DNA of 64,000 nt from Oscillospiraceae bacterium (GCA_015067185.1 SVMZ01000013.1:1-64000); one strand, 5' to 3'; counted from the stretch's first letter, positions 1-9,158 are shown. Program-made: numbers and translations. The notes: generated by a model from the sequence alone, not told the origin.

Positions 1-1730
1 CACCGCTGGACCAGGAGATGGAATGGTAGCGCCAGCCCTTGCCGTCTTCGGTGGGTTTCAGAGTTATAATAATATGATCCTTGCCATCTGCGGTTGCCCA
101 CTTATAGATGATGGTTTCGTCGGTCCACTTTTCTTTTTTGTATTCGGCGGGAGCAATGCCGTCCATGGCCTCAACGCACTCTTCGAAGGTGGGGGTGTAG
201 TACTTGTTCTCATAGCTGTTGACTTCGTCCAGCCAGATTTTCCAGTCGATGAGCTGCTGCAGGGTGGGAGTATCGGTGCTGCCGGCCTCTTCGCCGCCTT
301 CTTCGGTATCGCCGCTGTCAGTGGAAGCGGTGTTCAGCTCGGGGAGCAGGGAGACATCATAGCCGTACAGCTCAACGATCTCTTCCATGCTCATGCCGGC
401 ATAGAATTTTACACCGTCTGCAGGCAGGGCGGGATCATCGTTTTCGTAGTCCCATTCGTCATCCAGTCTGCGCAGACAACCGAGAGTGTTGATGGTATTT
501 TCGCCGTCGGTGCAGGTGATACCAATGTAAATGACTTCGCCGTTGATCTCAACAAAGCTGTCGATCTCGGTAAGAGGCATATCCATCAGAGTGCCGTTGA
601 AGAGCATGCAGTTGTATTCAGCATCGTAGTTCATAGTGCCGACGAAAACGTTTTTATCTTCAGACTGACTCAGGCAGAGACGGATGTAGGGTGCGCAATA
701 ACCCTCTTCATCAAAGACAAAACGAGCTACGATCTCGCACTCCATATCATTGTTGTCGCTGTAATCGCCGGTGCAGTCATAGAATCTGGCCATACCGTGC
801 CAGTCACCCTGATAATTTTCGACGATGTCAGATTCAAAAGGATAGCCCTTGACGGGGTCAAAGCCGCCGGATTCCGGTTCGGATTCGGGCTCAGTGCCGC
901 CTTCGGGTATGGTCAGGTCAGGCATCTCTTCGGAGTATTCCAGCGTGTAAACGGTGCCGTCTTCCATGGTGAATTCGAGGGTGCCGTCTGCCAGGGTATA
1001 GGGCATGGTTTGATCGCCGCCGATAAGGTTGCTTTCATCGTAGGTGATGGGGAAGGTTTCTCCGAACATGGAGATGGCGCCGGTACCGTCACCGTTGAAT
1101 ACAACCCAGCCGCCGCCCATCATTTCAATGGTGTCGCCGGAAATCTCTGCGCCTTCGCTGGTGAAGGAGAGCAGCTTGTAGGCTGCGGGTCCGTCTGCGG
1201 GAGTGCCGGTGTTTTCGGGTTCGGAATCATCGGGTATCTCACTGGTTTGGGCATCGGGAGCATCTTTGACTTCAAGTGCAGTCACGTCGATTTTCAGTTC
1301 ACCCTTCTTTTTGCCCATGAGGTTGGTGAACTCCATCTCAACGGGGTCGGTCAGGTTGTTCAGTTTGTAGGTGAGAGCCACATCCAGGCTGGCACCGGGA
1401 GCGACATCTGTAAAAATATCATCGCTGAGGGTGTCGAAGGAATCGGCGCTGACAAAAATGGTGCTGTTGGCAAGGTCTGCGCCGCCCTGCTTGACGGTGT
1501 AAAACAGAGCCCACATGAAAGAGGTGGTCTCATCGCTGTTGTTGGTGTATGTAAAGGGGATAACAATGGCATCATCACCGTCGTAGTCTTTGGTGAGCCA
1601 TGCACCGTTATACAAAGCCTGATGGTCACCGACTTCGATCAGAGCAGCGCCGTCCTCTTTATCGCCGCAGGCGGTGAAGGGGATGAGCATAAGGATGGCC
1701 ATCAATATGGCGAATATTCTTTTTTTCATG
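1..1730 (-). CDS. DUF5067-like secreted lipoprotein, 3' end outside window
   Basis: The frame reads from an ATG at 1730 without a stop to base 3, so 576 residues are visible and the C-terminus is missing. The start is preceded by AAAGGAGAA about 8 bases upstream. The N-terminus is a lipoprotein signal (MKKRIFAILMAILMLIPFTAC) with the lipid-modified cysteine at residue 21. Residues about 28-165 look like the telokin-like domain of DUF5067: an extracellular beta-sandwich with NNSDET-type segments. Acidic linkers follow, then beta-rich modules of the lipocalin-like kind. It lies 91 bases downstream of the TM2 gene and is probably its operon partner, so it would be driven by the promoter at 2601-2648. 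The role is unknown; an envelope-surface function is inferred from the signal. The opposite strand also stays open across this region, but that frame has no ribosome site and is compositionally a shadow. Confidence 0.8.
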
Positions 1731-1821
1731 GGTATTCTCCTTTGTTGTTTTGGAGCGGCAGAGCAGGAAGTCCTACTCTGCCGCGTATGGGATGCTTTAA
1801 ATAAATGGATGTGGTAAAAGA

Positions 1822-2505
1822 TTAGTTTTTGGCGAGAGCATTGCCGTTTTTATCGACAAACTTGCCGGTGATGATCTTAATGAGGTCGATCAGCCAGCCG
1901 ATACCGCAGAGACCGCCGGTGAACAGATAAAGGATGCCGAGACCGGTCTTGCCGGCATAGAAGTTGTGAGCGCCGAAGCCACCGAGGAACAGGCAGAGGA
2001 GAAGGGCGACCATCCAGGACTTGGGAGCAGCAGGAGCGGAAGCGGCAGTACCCTGAGCAGCTGCAGGAGCTTCCACAACGGGAGCTACGTAATCGGGAAC
2101 TTCTTCACCGTTCAGAATCTTTTTGATGGTTTCGGTAACGGTATCGATGTAAGCGCCTCTCTGCATGGGCAGATCCATAACACCCTTAACACCCTTCTGG
2201 GCAAGGCTGTTTTTGTCAACGCGCATGTTCATGCCGCCAACACCGACGCTGGTCTTGTTTTCCTGCAGGATGGGGGTAACTTTAACCTCATTTTCCTTGA
2301 AAGAAACAGAGATGATGATATCGGTTTCCTGTTCTTTCTTGAAGGTGATGTTGGGGCCGCCGATACCTTTTTTCAGTTCAAAGGGCATCTGGAAGGCAGC
2401 TGCTCTAGGCTGCAGTTTGGCGAATGCCTCTTCTGCGGTTATTGCAGCAGCCAGCTCAAATTTTCTGGGGGCGGTTGCTTTTGCCATTTCTGCTAAACTT
2501 GCCAT
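1822..2505 (-). CDS. TM2-domain membrane protein
   Basis: A 227-aa protein with AGGAGG 8-9 bases before the ATG. Residues 1-130 are soluble and alpha/beta, with no family I can name. An Ala/Pro-rich linker (about 140-162) leads to a C-terminal TM2 domain (about 163-227). That domain has two hydrophobic helices, a GGFGAHNFYAGK turn and a GLCGIGWLIDLIKI second helix, which is the typical TM2 signature. TM2 proteins are small membrane proteins of unclear function. Here the gene is first in an operon with the lipoprotein at 1-1730. Its promoter carries the same operator-like block as the YdjGHI-like operon, which suggests shared regulation by the nearby response regulator. I have no basis for a specific function. 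Confidence 0.85.
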   Translation of the reverse strand: MASLAEMAKATAPRKFELAAAITAEEAFAKLQPRAAAFQMPFELKKGIGGPNITFKKEQETDIIISVSFKENEVKVTPILQENKTSVGVGGMNMRVDKNSLAQKGVKGVMDLPMQRGAYIDTVTETIKKILNGEEVPDYVAPVVEAPAAAQGTAASAPAAPKSWMVALLLCLFLGGFGAHNFYAGKTGLGILYLFTGGLCGIGWLIDLIKIITGKFVDKNGNALAKN

Positions 2506-2560
2506 GATACTTTCCTCCTGATAAATAATTTATCTTTGTTTGGATCACCGGACGGGTGAA

Positions 2561-2602
2561 ATGGATACAGAGAAGAAGTGCAGAAGCACTCTCTGTATCC
2601 AT
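2561..2602 (-). other. 5'-leader stem-loop of the TM2 operon
   Basis: ATGGATACAGAG (2561-2572) pairs with CTCTGTATCCAT (2591-2602), with an inner AGTGC/GCACT stem. The hairpin begins at the predicted transcription start, so only part of it may be in the mRNA. It could stabilise the transcript 5' end or be part of the promoter region. The other operon promoter also has a downstream GGGAAG/CTTCCC stem (about 9782-9810). Confidence 0.4.
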
Positions 2603-2648
2603 TTTAACAAAACGGAAATAAAAAAACATCCTACTAAAGTATGATTTT
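2601..2648 (-). promoter_or_regulatory. Activated promoter with LuxR/NarL-type operator, TM2 operon
   Basis: Read on the minus strand, a 22-bp block (2627-2648) containing TACTTTAGTA lies exactly 20 bases upstream of a -10 box TAAAAT (2601-2606). There is no good -35 hexamer, and the dyad TACT-N2-AGTA is centred near -42, the class II activator position. The same block with the same 20-base spacing occurs at 9825-9872. ACT-Nx-AGT dyads are known targets of LiaR/VraR-type regulators; that this site is bound by the regulator at 9916-10551 is inference. Confidence 0.7.
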
Positions 2649-2654
2649 GAAGAG

Positions 2655-2690
2655 AAAACAAAAAATCTCCACCGTTGCTTTCGGTGGAGA
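2655..2690 (-). terminator. Rho-independent terminator of the 2750-3934 gene
   Basis: TCTCCACC (2666-2673) pairs with GGTGGAGA (2683-2690). On the minus strand the stem is followed by a T-rich tract complementary to 2655-2665. It lies about 60 bases after the stop at 2750. Confidence 0.8.
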
Positions 2691-2696
2691 AGAGAG

Positions 2697-2736
2697 GGGC
2701 AGCGCAGCGATCAAAAAAGAAGGGTCTGCGCTGCCC
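2697..2736 (-). other. Second hairpin after the 2750 stop codon
   Basis: A perfect 11-bp inverted repeat, GGGCAGCGCAG (2697-2707) and CTGCGCTGCCC (2726-2736), sits between the stop codon at 2750 and the terminator. It lacks its own T-tract, so it probably protects the mRNA 3' end or assists termination. Confidence 0.45.
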
Positions 2737-2749
2737 GTATCGTGTTAAT

Positions 2750-3934
2750 TCAGCCTACTGCATTTTCAAAAGAGACTTTGAGTAAATCACGGCTGAGGGT
2801 TTCCTGTTTCATGTTGGGGGGAAGAGCACCAGAGGAGGCATCGACAGAGGTGTAGAGTAGCTCCAGTTCATCATTGATCAGAAGGTTATAGCGCATGATG
2901 CCTGCAAATTCACGGAAATCGATGGTAAGCACGGCAAAGCCGTTCTCATAAGTCAACTCCCAGGCGGCATCGGGATATTCATGGTCTTCTTCGTCAATGC
3001 CGTCGTTCCAGCGGACATAGAGGGTGCCTTCGTTGAAGGTCAGGAGGTAGGTAGCATAGCAGTCAGAGGAGATAATATAATCTTCGAGACGCCAACAGGT
3101 GTCGAGGAGGTCCTCTGCCGTGGGTTGGGTCCATCCGGATTCTTCCATAGCATGGTAGAGGATGGCAAGGGATTCCGCATAGGGGGTGAAATCGTGGATC
3201 AGCTCGTTTCCATCATCGGTCAGGAGCTGCGCTGTGTGGCGGGTATCGTCGAGCATGGGATACCAGACGACGGTGTTGCCGTTGGAATCGGTGATGGTGA
3301 TCTGCATGTCCGGTTCAAATCCGGTGCTGTTGCAGTGGAGATAGATGGGATCTCCGCTTTCACTTCGGTAGACAACCTCGTTATAGGTGGTTTCTCCGGC
3401 AGAATCCCATGTGCCGCGGTTGATGGCAACGGTGGCATTGGGATCGGCGGGGACGATGCAGTAGAGTTCGCCGTATCCATCGCCGACAAAGTTTTCGGAA
3501 GGAATGGCAGAGAGGAAGGGGAGATTCTGCCAGAGCTGGGGAGTGCACTGTTCTACAAAATCGTAGATTTCATGGGGATCTTCAACGGGGTTGAAGCCGA
3601 TGTAGGCAACGGCGAAGAGGTTGGTGGTTTCGGTCATAGCCTGACGCAGGTTGTGGAGGGATATGGAAGGATCTTCCTCGGGAGCTTCTTCCGTTTCGGA
3701 TTCGGAGGATTCTTCTTTGGATTCTTCCGATTCTTTGGAGTTCTCAGACATTTCCGGTTTGGAGGATTCGGATTCCTTTTCGGGTTTGGAGGATTCGGAG
3801 GAACTCTCGGATCCGGCAGGTTCGGTGATAAGGTTGGAGAGAATGCCGCAGCCGGAGGTGAACAGGATGGTGCAGAAGAGCAGGACAGCTGCCATGGTGC
3901 GGAGATATTTTTTGAGTGAGAGATGCGTACGCAT
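2750..3934 (-). CDS. Lipoprotein with Ser/Glu/Lys-rich linker, unknown function
   Basis: I use the ATG at 3934, which has AAAGGA 8 bases upstream; the frame is open further upstream but without a ribosome site. The 394-aa product starts with a lipoprotein signal (LLFCTILFTSGC, lipid cysteine about residue 28). A low-complexity tether of SES, SKPE and EESK repeats follows (about 40-95), then a globular domain of about 300 residues that I cannot assign. The long charged tether is typical of lipoproteins whose domain must clear the thick wall. Strong hairpins separate the gene from both neighbours (4095-4133 upstream, 2655-2690 downstream), so it may be transcribed alone. I found no copy of the shared operator in front of it. 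Its position inside the island suggests an envelope-related role, which is inference. Confidence 0.75.
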   Translation of the reverse strand: MRTHLSLKKYLRTMAAVLLFCTILFTSGCGILSNLITEPAGSESSSESSKPEKESESSKPEMSENSKESEESKEESSESETEEAPEEDPSISLHNLRQAMTETTNLFAVAYIGFNPVEDPHEIYDFVEQCTPQLWQNLPFLSAIPSENFVGDGYGELYCIVPADPNATVAINRGTWDSAGETTYNEVVYRSESGDPIYLHCNSTGFEPDMQITITDSNGNTVVWYPMLDDTRHTAQLLTDDGNELIHDFTPYAESLAILYHAMEESGWTQPTAEDLLDTCWRLEDYIISSDCYATYLLTFNEGTLYVRWNDGIDEEDHEYPDAAWELTYENGFAVLTIDFREFAGIMRYNLLINDELELLYTSVDASSGALPPNMKQETLSRDLLKVSFENAVG

Positions 3935-4094
3935 GGAAGAGTTCCTTTCTTTAAAAAAGTGATTTTCACAAAAGAAGGGCGAGAAGAATGAGAACCCCTC
4001 CTTTTTTCTGTAAGGATTAAGGTATAAACAAAAATTGGATGACAACATGTGAGTTGGAGAATCCGGAATATGATTTTTCAGATAGAAGGGGAAA

Positions 4095-4133
4095 CTCCAT
4101 CACCGCTTTTCAAAAGAGAAAAGGGTGATGGAG
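4095..4133 (-). terminator. Terminator-like hairpin ending the YdjGHI-like operon
   Basis: CTCCATCACC (4095-4104) pairs with GGTGATGGAG (4124-4133), extended by CTTTTC/GAAAAG after one mismatch. The stem lies 29 bases after the stop at 4162. The T-run that follows on the minus strand is short, so termination may be partial. Confidence 0.6.
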
Positions 4134-4161
4134 AGGACTGTTTGCATGGTCTACTGAGAAA

Positions 4162-5295
4162 TCAGAACGAGCCGCCGCCAACACTGCGGGAACCGCCGCC
4201 GCTGCGGGAGCGGGAGGAACTGCTGGAGGATTCCTTTTTGGTGCGGGTGACGTTGCGGTAGAGGAAGAGGTCATTGCTGAGGGTGACATTCATGCTGCCG
4301 GACTTCACGTAGCTGTTGGCCTGATTCTGTCTGTGTACGCTCTTCAGCTGGGACTTCATGATCAGGGTGACGATGAAGCCGATGATGAAACCGATGATCA
4401 GACCGACGATCAGTTTCTTGAACAGGTTGAAGGGGACGCCGTTGAGGTGGATATCCAGATAGGAAGCGGTCTCATCGGCAAAGGTGTTAAAGGCAGAGGC
4501 ATAGTTGCCGCCTGAGAGATCGGGGACGATCTCATCGCCGATATCTTCGATATCACTGGGGGTGATGGCATCGCCGGCAAAGCCGTTGCTGAGGATGCGG
4601 TATTCACGGGGATCCATGCACACCAGCAGCAGAACGCCGTCGCGGTTTTCACCAAAGCCGAAGCCCATGGTATCGTAGAGATATTCCACAAAGCCGTCGA
4701 TGTCGCCGTCATTCATGGAGGGGAGGGTGACGACCAAAACCTGTGCGTTGTAGGTGTTGCTGACGGAATGGAGTTTTTCATTCAGTGCGGCTGCTTCCGA
4801 ATCGGTGAGAAGGGCTGCTTCGTCCAGCACCAGCAGTTCGCCGTTCCAGGTGGCGGACTCCGACTTGGAGGCGGCAAAGCATTCTTCGGCAACGAGGAAG
4901 AAGTTGGTCAGTCCTTCTGTAAAGGTGGCGGACTGATCGTAGATGGCGCGCATGGCTTCTTCGGTGTGGGGGGAGATGGATTCGGCCTTGCCGCCCGGGA
5001 TGGAGTACCACTTGGCATCGTTCTCCATCATGATATAGTAGTCTTCCAGATCACTCACCAGAGAAGCGATGTCGTAATCCTCCGGAGAGGCGGCAGTGGT
5101 ATAGATGAAGAAGACGCCGACGCCGGTGGCTTCATAGACGGAGTCAGCCAGTTCGTTCATTTCGGCCAGTTCGCTGTCGGTCAGATATCCACGCTCGTCA
5201 ATGACAAAATCGGAGGAGGGGGCAGCGGAAGCGGAAACGGTCAGACCCAGAGAGAGGATCAGAACAAGAAGAAGAGAGATCAGTTTTCTTTTCAT
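4162..5295 (-). CDS. TPM-domain membrane protein, YdjH-like
   Basis: A 377-aa protein. I chose the ATG at 5295 because AAGGAGG lies 8 bases before it; an in-frame GTG at 5304 overlaps that ribosome site. Residues 1-25 are a signal peptide ending ASA. A TPM-like module (about 28-160) is followed by a second, more typical TPM module (about 165-285, with NAQVLVVTLPS and FGFGENRDGVLLLVCM). A membrane helix with GLIIGFIIGFIVTLI comes next (about 295-320), then a Ser/Arg/Gly tail ending GGGSF, as is common in TPM proteins. In B. subtilis, YdjH acts with YdjG at the membrane to recruit YdjI and PspA; the same partners are encoded upstream here. It is last in the operon, 13 bases after the YdjG-like gene. 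The tandem TPM makes it longer than YdjH (about 250 aa). Confidence 0.85.
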   Translation of the reverse strand: MKRKLISLLLVLILSLGLTVSASAAPSSDFVIDERGYLTDSELAEMNELADSVYEATGVGVFFIYTTAASPEDYDIASLVSDLEDYYIMMENDAKWYSIPGGKAESISPHTEEAMRAIYDQSATFTEGLTNFFLVAEECFAASKSESATWNGELLVLDEAALLTDSEAAALNEKLHSVSNTYNAQVLVVTLPSMNDGDIDGFVEYLYDTMGFGFGENRDGVLLLVCMDPREYRILSNGFAGDAITPSDIEDIGDEIVPDLSGGNYASAFNTFADETASYLDIHLNGVPFNLFKKLIVGLIIGFIIGFIVTLIMKSQLKSVHRQNQANSYVKSGSMNVTLSNDLFLYRNVTRTKKESSSSSSRSRSGGGSRSVGGGSF

Positions 5296-5308
5296 CGTTT
5301 GCACCTCC

Positions 5309-6394
5309 TTACAGCAGCCAGAACAGATAGCTCAATGCGACGAAAGCGGCAGCGACTGCACCGGCAATGCCGAACAGCCATCTGCGGCTGGCGCCTTTAT
5401 CCACCGGCAGGTCGCCGGCCAGTTTGCCGGTCTGTCCGTTGATGGCAAAGGTGAACTTCTGTCCTTTCCACATGGTATTCAGAATCCAGACGGGGAGCAG
5501 GGCGTATCTGGCGCGGCCGTTGTTCAGACGGATGTTGGAGTTGACCGGCTGTACGGTGGCATAGCCGGTGACAGTGGCGGCAAAGGCAGATTCGGTACTG
5601 CTCTTGATGCGCTCGTTGGCTCTTTCGATACTGGTCTCGGCATCCACATCGTATTTATCGGCCAGATAGCCGGAGAGATAGGCGGTCTGGAAATCCACGG
5701 CATCGTTCAGGTTGTAGGGCTCAATGGATTCCATCAGGGCGTCTTCCATCTTGGTGGAGCCGTCCACCGGCACGTTTTCAAAGGCGATGCCGCCTGCACG
5801 GGTGACGGAATAGTAGCTGGTCTCGGTATAATGATACTGGCTGTCGCTCCAGGAACGGATGCGGGATGCGCGGTAGCGCACATGGGCGTCGGCAGCGGTA
5901 TCAAACAGCCAGACGGGAACATAGAGTCCCTTGACTTCTTTGATGTGGTTCTGGTCTTTGAAGACTTTGGGAAGCAGGGGCTTGCCCTTATAGTGGTTCT
6001 GCAGTGCTGCGATGGCGGCTTTTTTGTCCACCTTGAAGGGGATCACCAGATCCGGCTTCAGGCTGCCGGCAAACTGACCGGTCATGATAACGGGGTTGCC
6101 GCAGAAGGGACATTCGCTGGCAGCGGTGGTCTCATCGGCCACAACTTCGCCGCCGCAGGTCTGGCAGGTATAGATGCGCAGGTTTTCGGTTTCGCCCTCC
6201 TGCCATTCGGTGTTGGCGTCGGTGTTCCAGGACATATCTTCCTGAGGCTGGGAATTCAGCTCAGCATCATATGCCTGCAGCGTTTCCATCTCGAATTCGG
6301 TATCGCAGAAGGGACATTTCATCTTCTGCAGACTACTGTCAAATTCGATGGCACCGTCACAGCAGGGACATTTGAATTGCTGCAGTTCAGGCAT
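5309..6394 (-). CDS. Zinc-ribbon membrane protein, YdjG-like
   Basis: A 361-aa protein with AAGGAG before the ATG. The N-terminus carries a TFIIB-type zinc ribbon (CPCC at about 9-12, CPFC at about 28-31). A second ribbon follows (CQTCGG at about 76 and CPFCGN at about 94). A large beta-rich domain occupies about 105-330, and a single C-terminal membrane helix (FGIAGAVAAAFVALSYLFWL) ends the protein. This order matches Bacillus YdjG, a membrane anchor of the PspA-YdjI complex. Neighbours support the match: the TPM (YdjH-like) gene is downstream and the SPFH (YdjI-like) gene upstream, separated by a lipoprotein gene. The cytosolic ribbons probably contact the SPFH protein, which also carries ribbons; that interaction is inferred from the Bacillus system. 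Confidence 0.85.
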   Translation of the reverse strand: MPELQQFKCPCCDGAIEFDSSLQKMKCPFCDTEFEMETLQAYDAELNSQPQEDMSWNTDANTEWQEGETENLRIYTCQTCGGEVVADETTAASECPFCGNPVIMTGQFAGSLKPDLVIPFKVDKKAAIAALQNHYKGKPLLPKVFKDQNHIKEVKGLYVPVWLFDTAADAHVRYRASRIRSWSDSQYHYTETSYYSVTRAGGIAFENVPVDGSTKMEDALMESIEPYNLNDAVDFQTAYLSGYLADKYDVDAETSIERANERIKSSTESAFAATVTGYATVQPVNSNIRLNNGRARYALLPVWILNTMWKGQKFTFAINGQTGKLAGDLPVDKGASRRWLFGIAGAVAAAFVALSYLFWLL

Positions 6395-6431
6395 GTATTA
6401 TCACTCCTTGTGTTACGGGGTTATGCAATGG

Positions 6432-6507
6432 GCTGCCGTGACTTTTCTCCGGAAGGGGAACGCACGGCAGCACAAGGTGGTTGTTTTGAGGCTCCGCACG
6501 GCGGAGC
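6432..6507 (-). other. Two intercistronic hairpins
   Basis: In the 126-base gap between the lipoprotein gene and the zinc-ribbon gene, GCTGCCGTG (6432-6440) pairs with CACGGCAGC (6463-6471), and GCTCCGC (6491-6497) pairs with GCGGAGC (6501-6507). Neither has a T-tract on the minus strand. They may set differential expression along the operon by processing or partial attenuation. Confidence 0.45.
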
Positions 6508-6520
6508 AGAATGGGAATGG

Positions 6521-7423
6521 TCAGCCTTTTTGTTCGATGAGGTCAAGGAAGAACTGTTTCAGGGTCTCTTCCGTTTCCTTGTCCAAGATAAGGCTGAGGG
6601 AAGTTTCGTCGGTGTATCTCAGCCGGCAGGAAAAATAGTCATCGGAGCGGGTGGGTTCCGGGAAATATGCCAGCTGCAGATCCTCTGCCAGAGCCAGAAA
6701 AGCATCCCAGTCCGAAGGAGCCAGAGGAAGGTATCCCTTGGCAATGTCGCCGTTCTTGCCGAGATAATAAATCAGTTCCCAGAAGGGTTCCTCTTCGGAA
6801 TAGGTGTTCAGATAGAACTGGAAGGAATAGTTCTTTCTGGTGTTCAGACGGTATTTGTGGGTGAAATAAATCTCTTTCAGCTGGGGTTCCTCATACCAGA
6901 CGATCTCGCGTCCCCGGGGATCGGCCAGTTCCCGCAGCAGATCCCAGAGGGTGAGGGCACGTCGGTCGGAGGGCCAGGCATAGCCCTTTTTTACGGTTCC
7001 GTCCGCCGTCTCCCAGGTCAGCGTGAGGTTGGTGTAGTCGCCTCCGTCCAGCATGAATACATCCTCATCGGAAGAGGAGGCGGAGGCAGCGGGCTGATAC
7101 TCATCCAACTTCGGCCAGAGGGAGAGAACTGCCTTTTCCACATCGGCCCACTGTTCGGGGGTGATGGGGACGTGCTTCAGACTCTGCTCATCCAGCTCGA
7201 AATCTTCCGGCCAGAAGGTGGTTTCTTCAATTTCTTCCCGGTTCAGACGGATATCAAAATTGGCACGGGCCACCATGCCGCTGCCCTGCGAGAAGGAGAG
7301 AGCGACCAGTTTACCGGGGAGCGGTTTCTCCTCCGGCGGTACCGGAACCGGCTGTTTGGTGCATCCGGTTAGGTTTAGCAACAGGGTCAAAAGAGCCATG
7401 ATGCCAGCCAACTTTCGTTTCAT
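6521..7423 (-). CDS. Lipoprotein inside the YdjGHI-like operon, unknown function
   Basis: A 300-aa protein whose ATG overlaps the TAA of the SPFH gene by one base (TAATG), indicating translational coupling. The signal peptide MKRKLAGIMALLTLLLNLTGC is a clear lipoprotein leader with cysteine at residue 21. A Pro-rich tether (QPVPVPPEEKPLP) leads to a domain of about 260 residues rich in aromatic and acidic residues, which I do not recognise. It is not part of the Bacillus ydjGHI set. Its conserved-looking coupling to the SPFH gene suggests an outer-leaflet component of the same membrane system, but that is inference. Confidence 0.75.
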   Translation of the reverse strand: MKRKLAGIMALLTLLLNLTGCTKQPVPVPPEEKPLPGKLVALSFSQGSGMVARANFDIRLNREEIEETTFWPEDFELDEQSLKHVPITPEQWADVEKAVLSLWPKLDEYQPAASASSSDEDVFMLDGGDYTNLTLTWETADGTVKKGYAWPSDRRALTLWDLLRELADPRGREIVWYEEPQLKEIYFTHKYRLNTRKNYSFQFYLNTYSEEEPFWELIYYLGKNGDIAKGYLPLAPSDWDAFLALAEDLQLAYFPEPTRSDDYFSCRLRYTDETSLSLILDKETEETLKQFFLDLIEQKG

Positions 7424-8850
7424 TATATAATGTCTCCGTTGTCAAAGGGATCGCCGCATTCGGGGCAGAAGCGGGGAGCCTTGGTGGGATCTTCGGGCTT
7501 CCAGCCGCACTTGTCGCATTGATACTGGGGAACGCCGGCCGGTTTTTTGCTGCCGCAGTTCTGGCAGAACTTACCGGTGTTCTGAGCGCCGCAGGAGCAG
7601 GTCCAGCTGCCATTGTCAGCAGGCTTGGGACTGCCGCATTCGGGACAGAATTTGCCGGTTGCGGTGGCGCCGCACTTGCAGGTCCAGCCGCCGGCGGGCT
7701 TGGGTTCGGGCTTTTTGCTGCCGCATTCGGGGCAGAACTTACCGGTGGCAGTGGCACCGCAGGCACACTTCCAGCCGTCTGCTGCAGGTGCGGGTGCTGC
7801 CTGCTGCTGGGCCATCTGTTGCTGTTGCTGCTGAACACCCATGTTGTAGAAATTCTGTGCTGCATTGAAGCCGCCGCCCATGGCATTGCCTGCCATGCCC
7901 ATGCCCATAAAGCCGGTCATGGCGCCGGCAGTGTTTCCGGCTGCGGTTTCCATAGCGTTGGCGGTAGCGGTGGTCATACGGCCAGCCATCATGGCTGCAT
8001 TGGAGCCATAGGATGCAGAATCCTCCATCTCCTGGATCTTCTTCATGTCTTCCGGATTCAGGGTGATGGGGTTGAGGGCGATTTTGGCTACGGTAATACC
8101 GCGGGATTCGGCCCACTCTGCCTGCAGGGCTTCGTTCATGGCTTTTTTTAGCTCATTGACTTTGGCGGGCAGCTGTGCGGGACGGAGTTCCATCTCGGCA
8201 AGAGCACCGAAGGCGGGCTGCAGTGCGGAGATGAATTCGGTCTTCATCTGGGCATCGATGATATCTCTGGTGAATACGTCAGAGACGTTGCCGCAGACTT
8301 TGGTGTAGAAAATCAGAGGGTCGGTAATGGTATAGGAATAAACACCGTTGCAGCGGACGTTGACGGTGCGGCTCATGCCGATGCGCTTGTTCATGACCTC
8401 AAAGATGATGGGGCTGGGGGTGCCGAACTTGTTGTTCATGATCTCTTTGGTGTTGAAGTAGTAAACGCGCTGATCTTTGCCGGTGTCGCCGCCGTAGGTG
8501 AAACGTTTGCCGATAAGCTTGAAGGTTTCCTTGATACTGTCGCCCAGATTGCCGGAGAAGATAGAGGGCTCGGTGGAGGTATCGTATGTATATTCGCCGG
8601 GCTCGGCGCATACCTCAACGATCTTGCCCTGTTCCACAATGATCATGCACTGACCATCGGCAACAGCAATGCCGGAGCCGTTGGAGATGATGTTGTCGCT
8701 GCCCTTGGTGTTGGAGCTGCGGCCGGAAATGCGTTTTTCACCCTTGATCATCAGGGTGTCCATATCCATTGCCTCGCAATAGAAGAATTCTTTCCACTGA
8801 TCGGCCAGAACGCCGCTGAGTGCGCCAATACCAGCTTTAATAAGTCCCAT
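7423..8850 (-). CDS. SPFH-domain protein with four zinc ribbons, YdjI-like
   Basis: A 475-aa protein with AAAGGAG before the ATG. Residues about 1-290 form the SPFH/virion-core-like domain annotated for YdjI: an N-terminal amphipathic GLIKAGIGALSGVLADQWKE segment, then the ISNGSGIAVADGQCM strand region and an AEWAESRGITVAKI helix. A Gly/Met/Ala-rich and Gln-rich hinge follows (about 295-365). The C-terminus has three near-identical ribbons (CGATATGKFCPECGS type, about 372-445) and a fourth CDKCGW...CPECGD ribbon. YdjI of B. subtilis has a shorter tail and recruits PspA to the membrane; no PspA gene is present in this operon. The protein probably forms a membrane scaffold with the YdjG- and YdjH-like products. 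Confidence 0.88.
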   Translation of the reverse strand: MGLIKAGIGALSGVLADQWKEFFYCEAMDMDTLMIKGEKRISGRSSNTKGSDNIISNGSGIAVADGQCMIIVEQGKIVEVCAEPGEYTYDTSTEPSIFSGNLGDSIKETFKLIGKRFTYGGDTGKDQRVYYFNTKEIMNNKFGTPSPIIFEVMNKRIGMSRTVNVRCNGVYSYTITDPLIFYTKVCGNVSDVFTRDIIDAQMKTEFISALQPAFGALAEMELRPAQLPAKVNELKKAMNEALQAEWAESRGITVAKIALNPITLNPEDMKKIQEMEDSASYGSNAAMMAGRMTTATANAMETAAGNTAGAMTGFMGMGMAGNAMGGGFNAAQNFYNMGVQQQQQQMAQQQAAPAPAADGWKCACGATATGKFCPECGSKKPEPKPAGGWTCKCGATATGKFCPECGSPKPADNGSWTCSCGAQNTGKFCQNCGSKKPAGVPQYQCDKCGWKPEDPTKAPRFCPECGDPFDNGDII

Positions 8851-8873
8851 AATAGTAACTCCTTTCGGTTATA

Positions 8874-9158
8874 TCACAATTTTGTTTTCAGGTCTGAATT
8901 TTTTGCGGAATAGGGGTTTTTGTTTTCTTTTGGAGGATCCTTACTGTTGCCCAAACGGACAGCCCACCCCATTAGCCACATGCCGGAGGCGGTGCAGAGG
9001 ATCCAAAAAAGCAGTCCGCCCACAAACCACCAGATGGAAATATCCAGCAGAAAATGCAGGAGCAGGAGGATCCACGCGGGAATGCTCCACTCCGCATTCA
9101 GCAGCAGATTGATGGCGAGGCAGAGAAGAAAGCTGCCGCTTCGTTTTGTTCTGCGCAT
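8874..9158 (-). CDS. Small membrane protein of 94 aa
   Basis: The ATG at 9158 overlaps the TAA of the upstream gene (TAATG), so the start is set by coupling; upstream in-frame codons would overlap that gene. The product has two hydrophobic helices (about 9-42 and 46-70, the second with WWFVGGLLFWILCTASGMWL) and a short charged C-terminal tail (KDPPKENKNPYSAKNSD). I do not recognise a family. Its place in the operon, 23 bases before the SPFH gene, suggests a small accessory membrane subunit. Confidence 0.7.
   Translation of the reverse strand: MRRTKRSGSFLLCLAINLLLNAEWSIPAWILLLLHFLLDISIWWFVGGLLFWILCTASGMWLMGWAVRLGNSKDPPKENKNPYSAKNSDLKTKL

Noticed and set aside
23-1804. Plus-strand open frame of 593 codons opposite the DUF5067-like lipoprotein
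   Set aside because: It has no ribosome site and no recognisable domains, and the minus frame has a lipoprotein signal and SD. It is an antisense shadow produced by codon bias.
4060-4090. Possible third copy of the shared operator before the 2750-3934 gene
   Set aside because: Only AAAAATCATA matches. The AGTA half of the dyad is missing, and no -10 box occurs 20 bases downstream.
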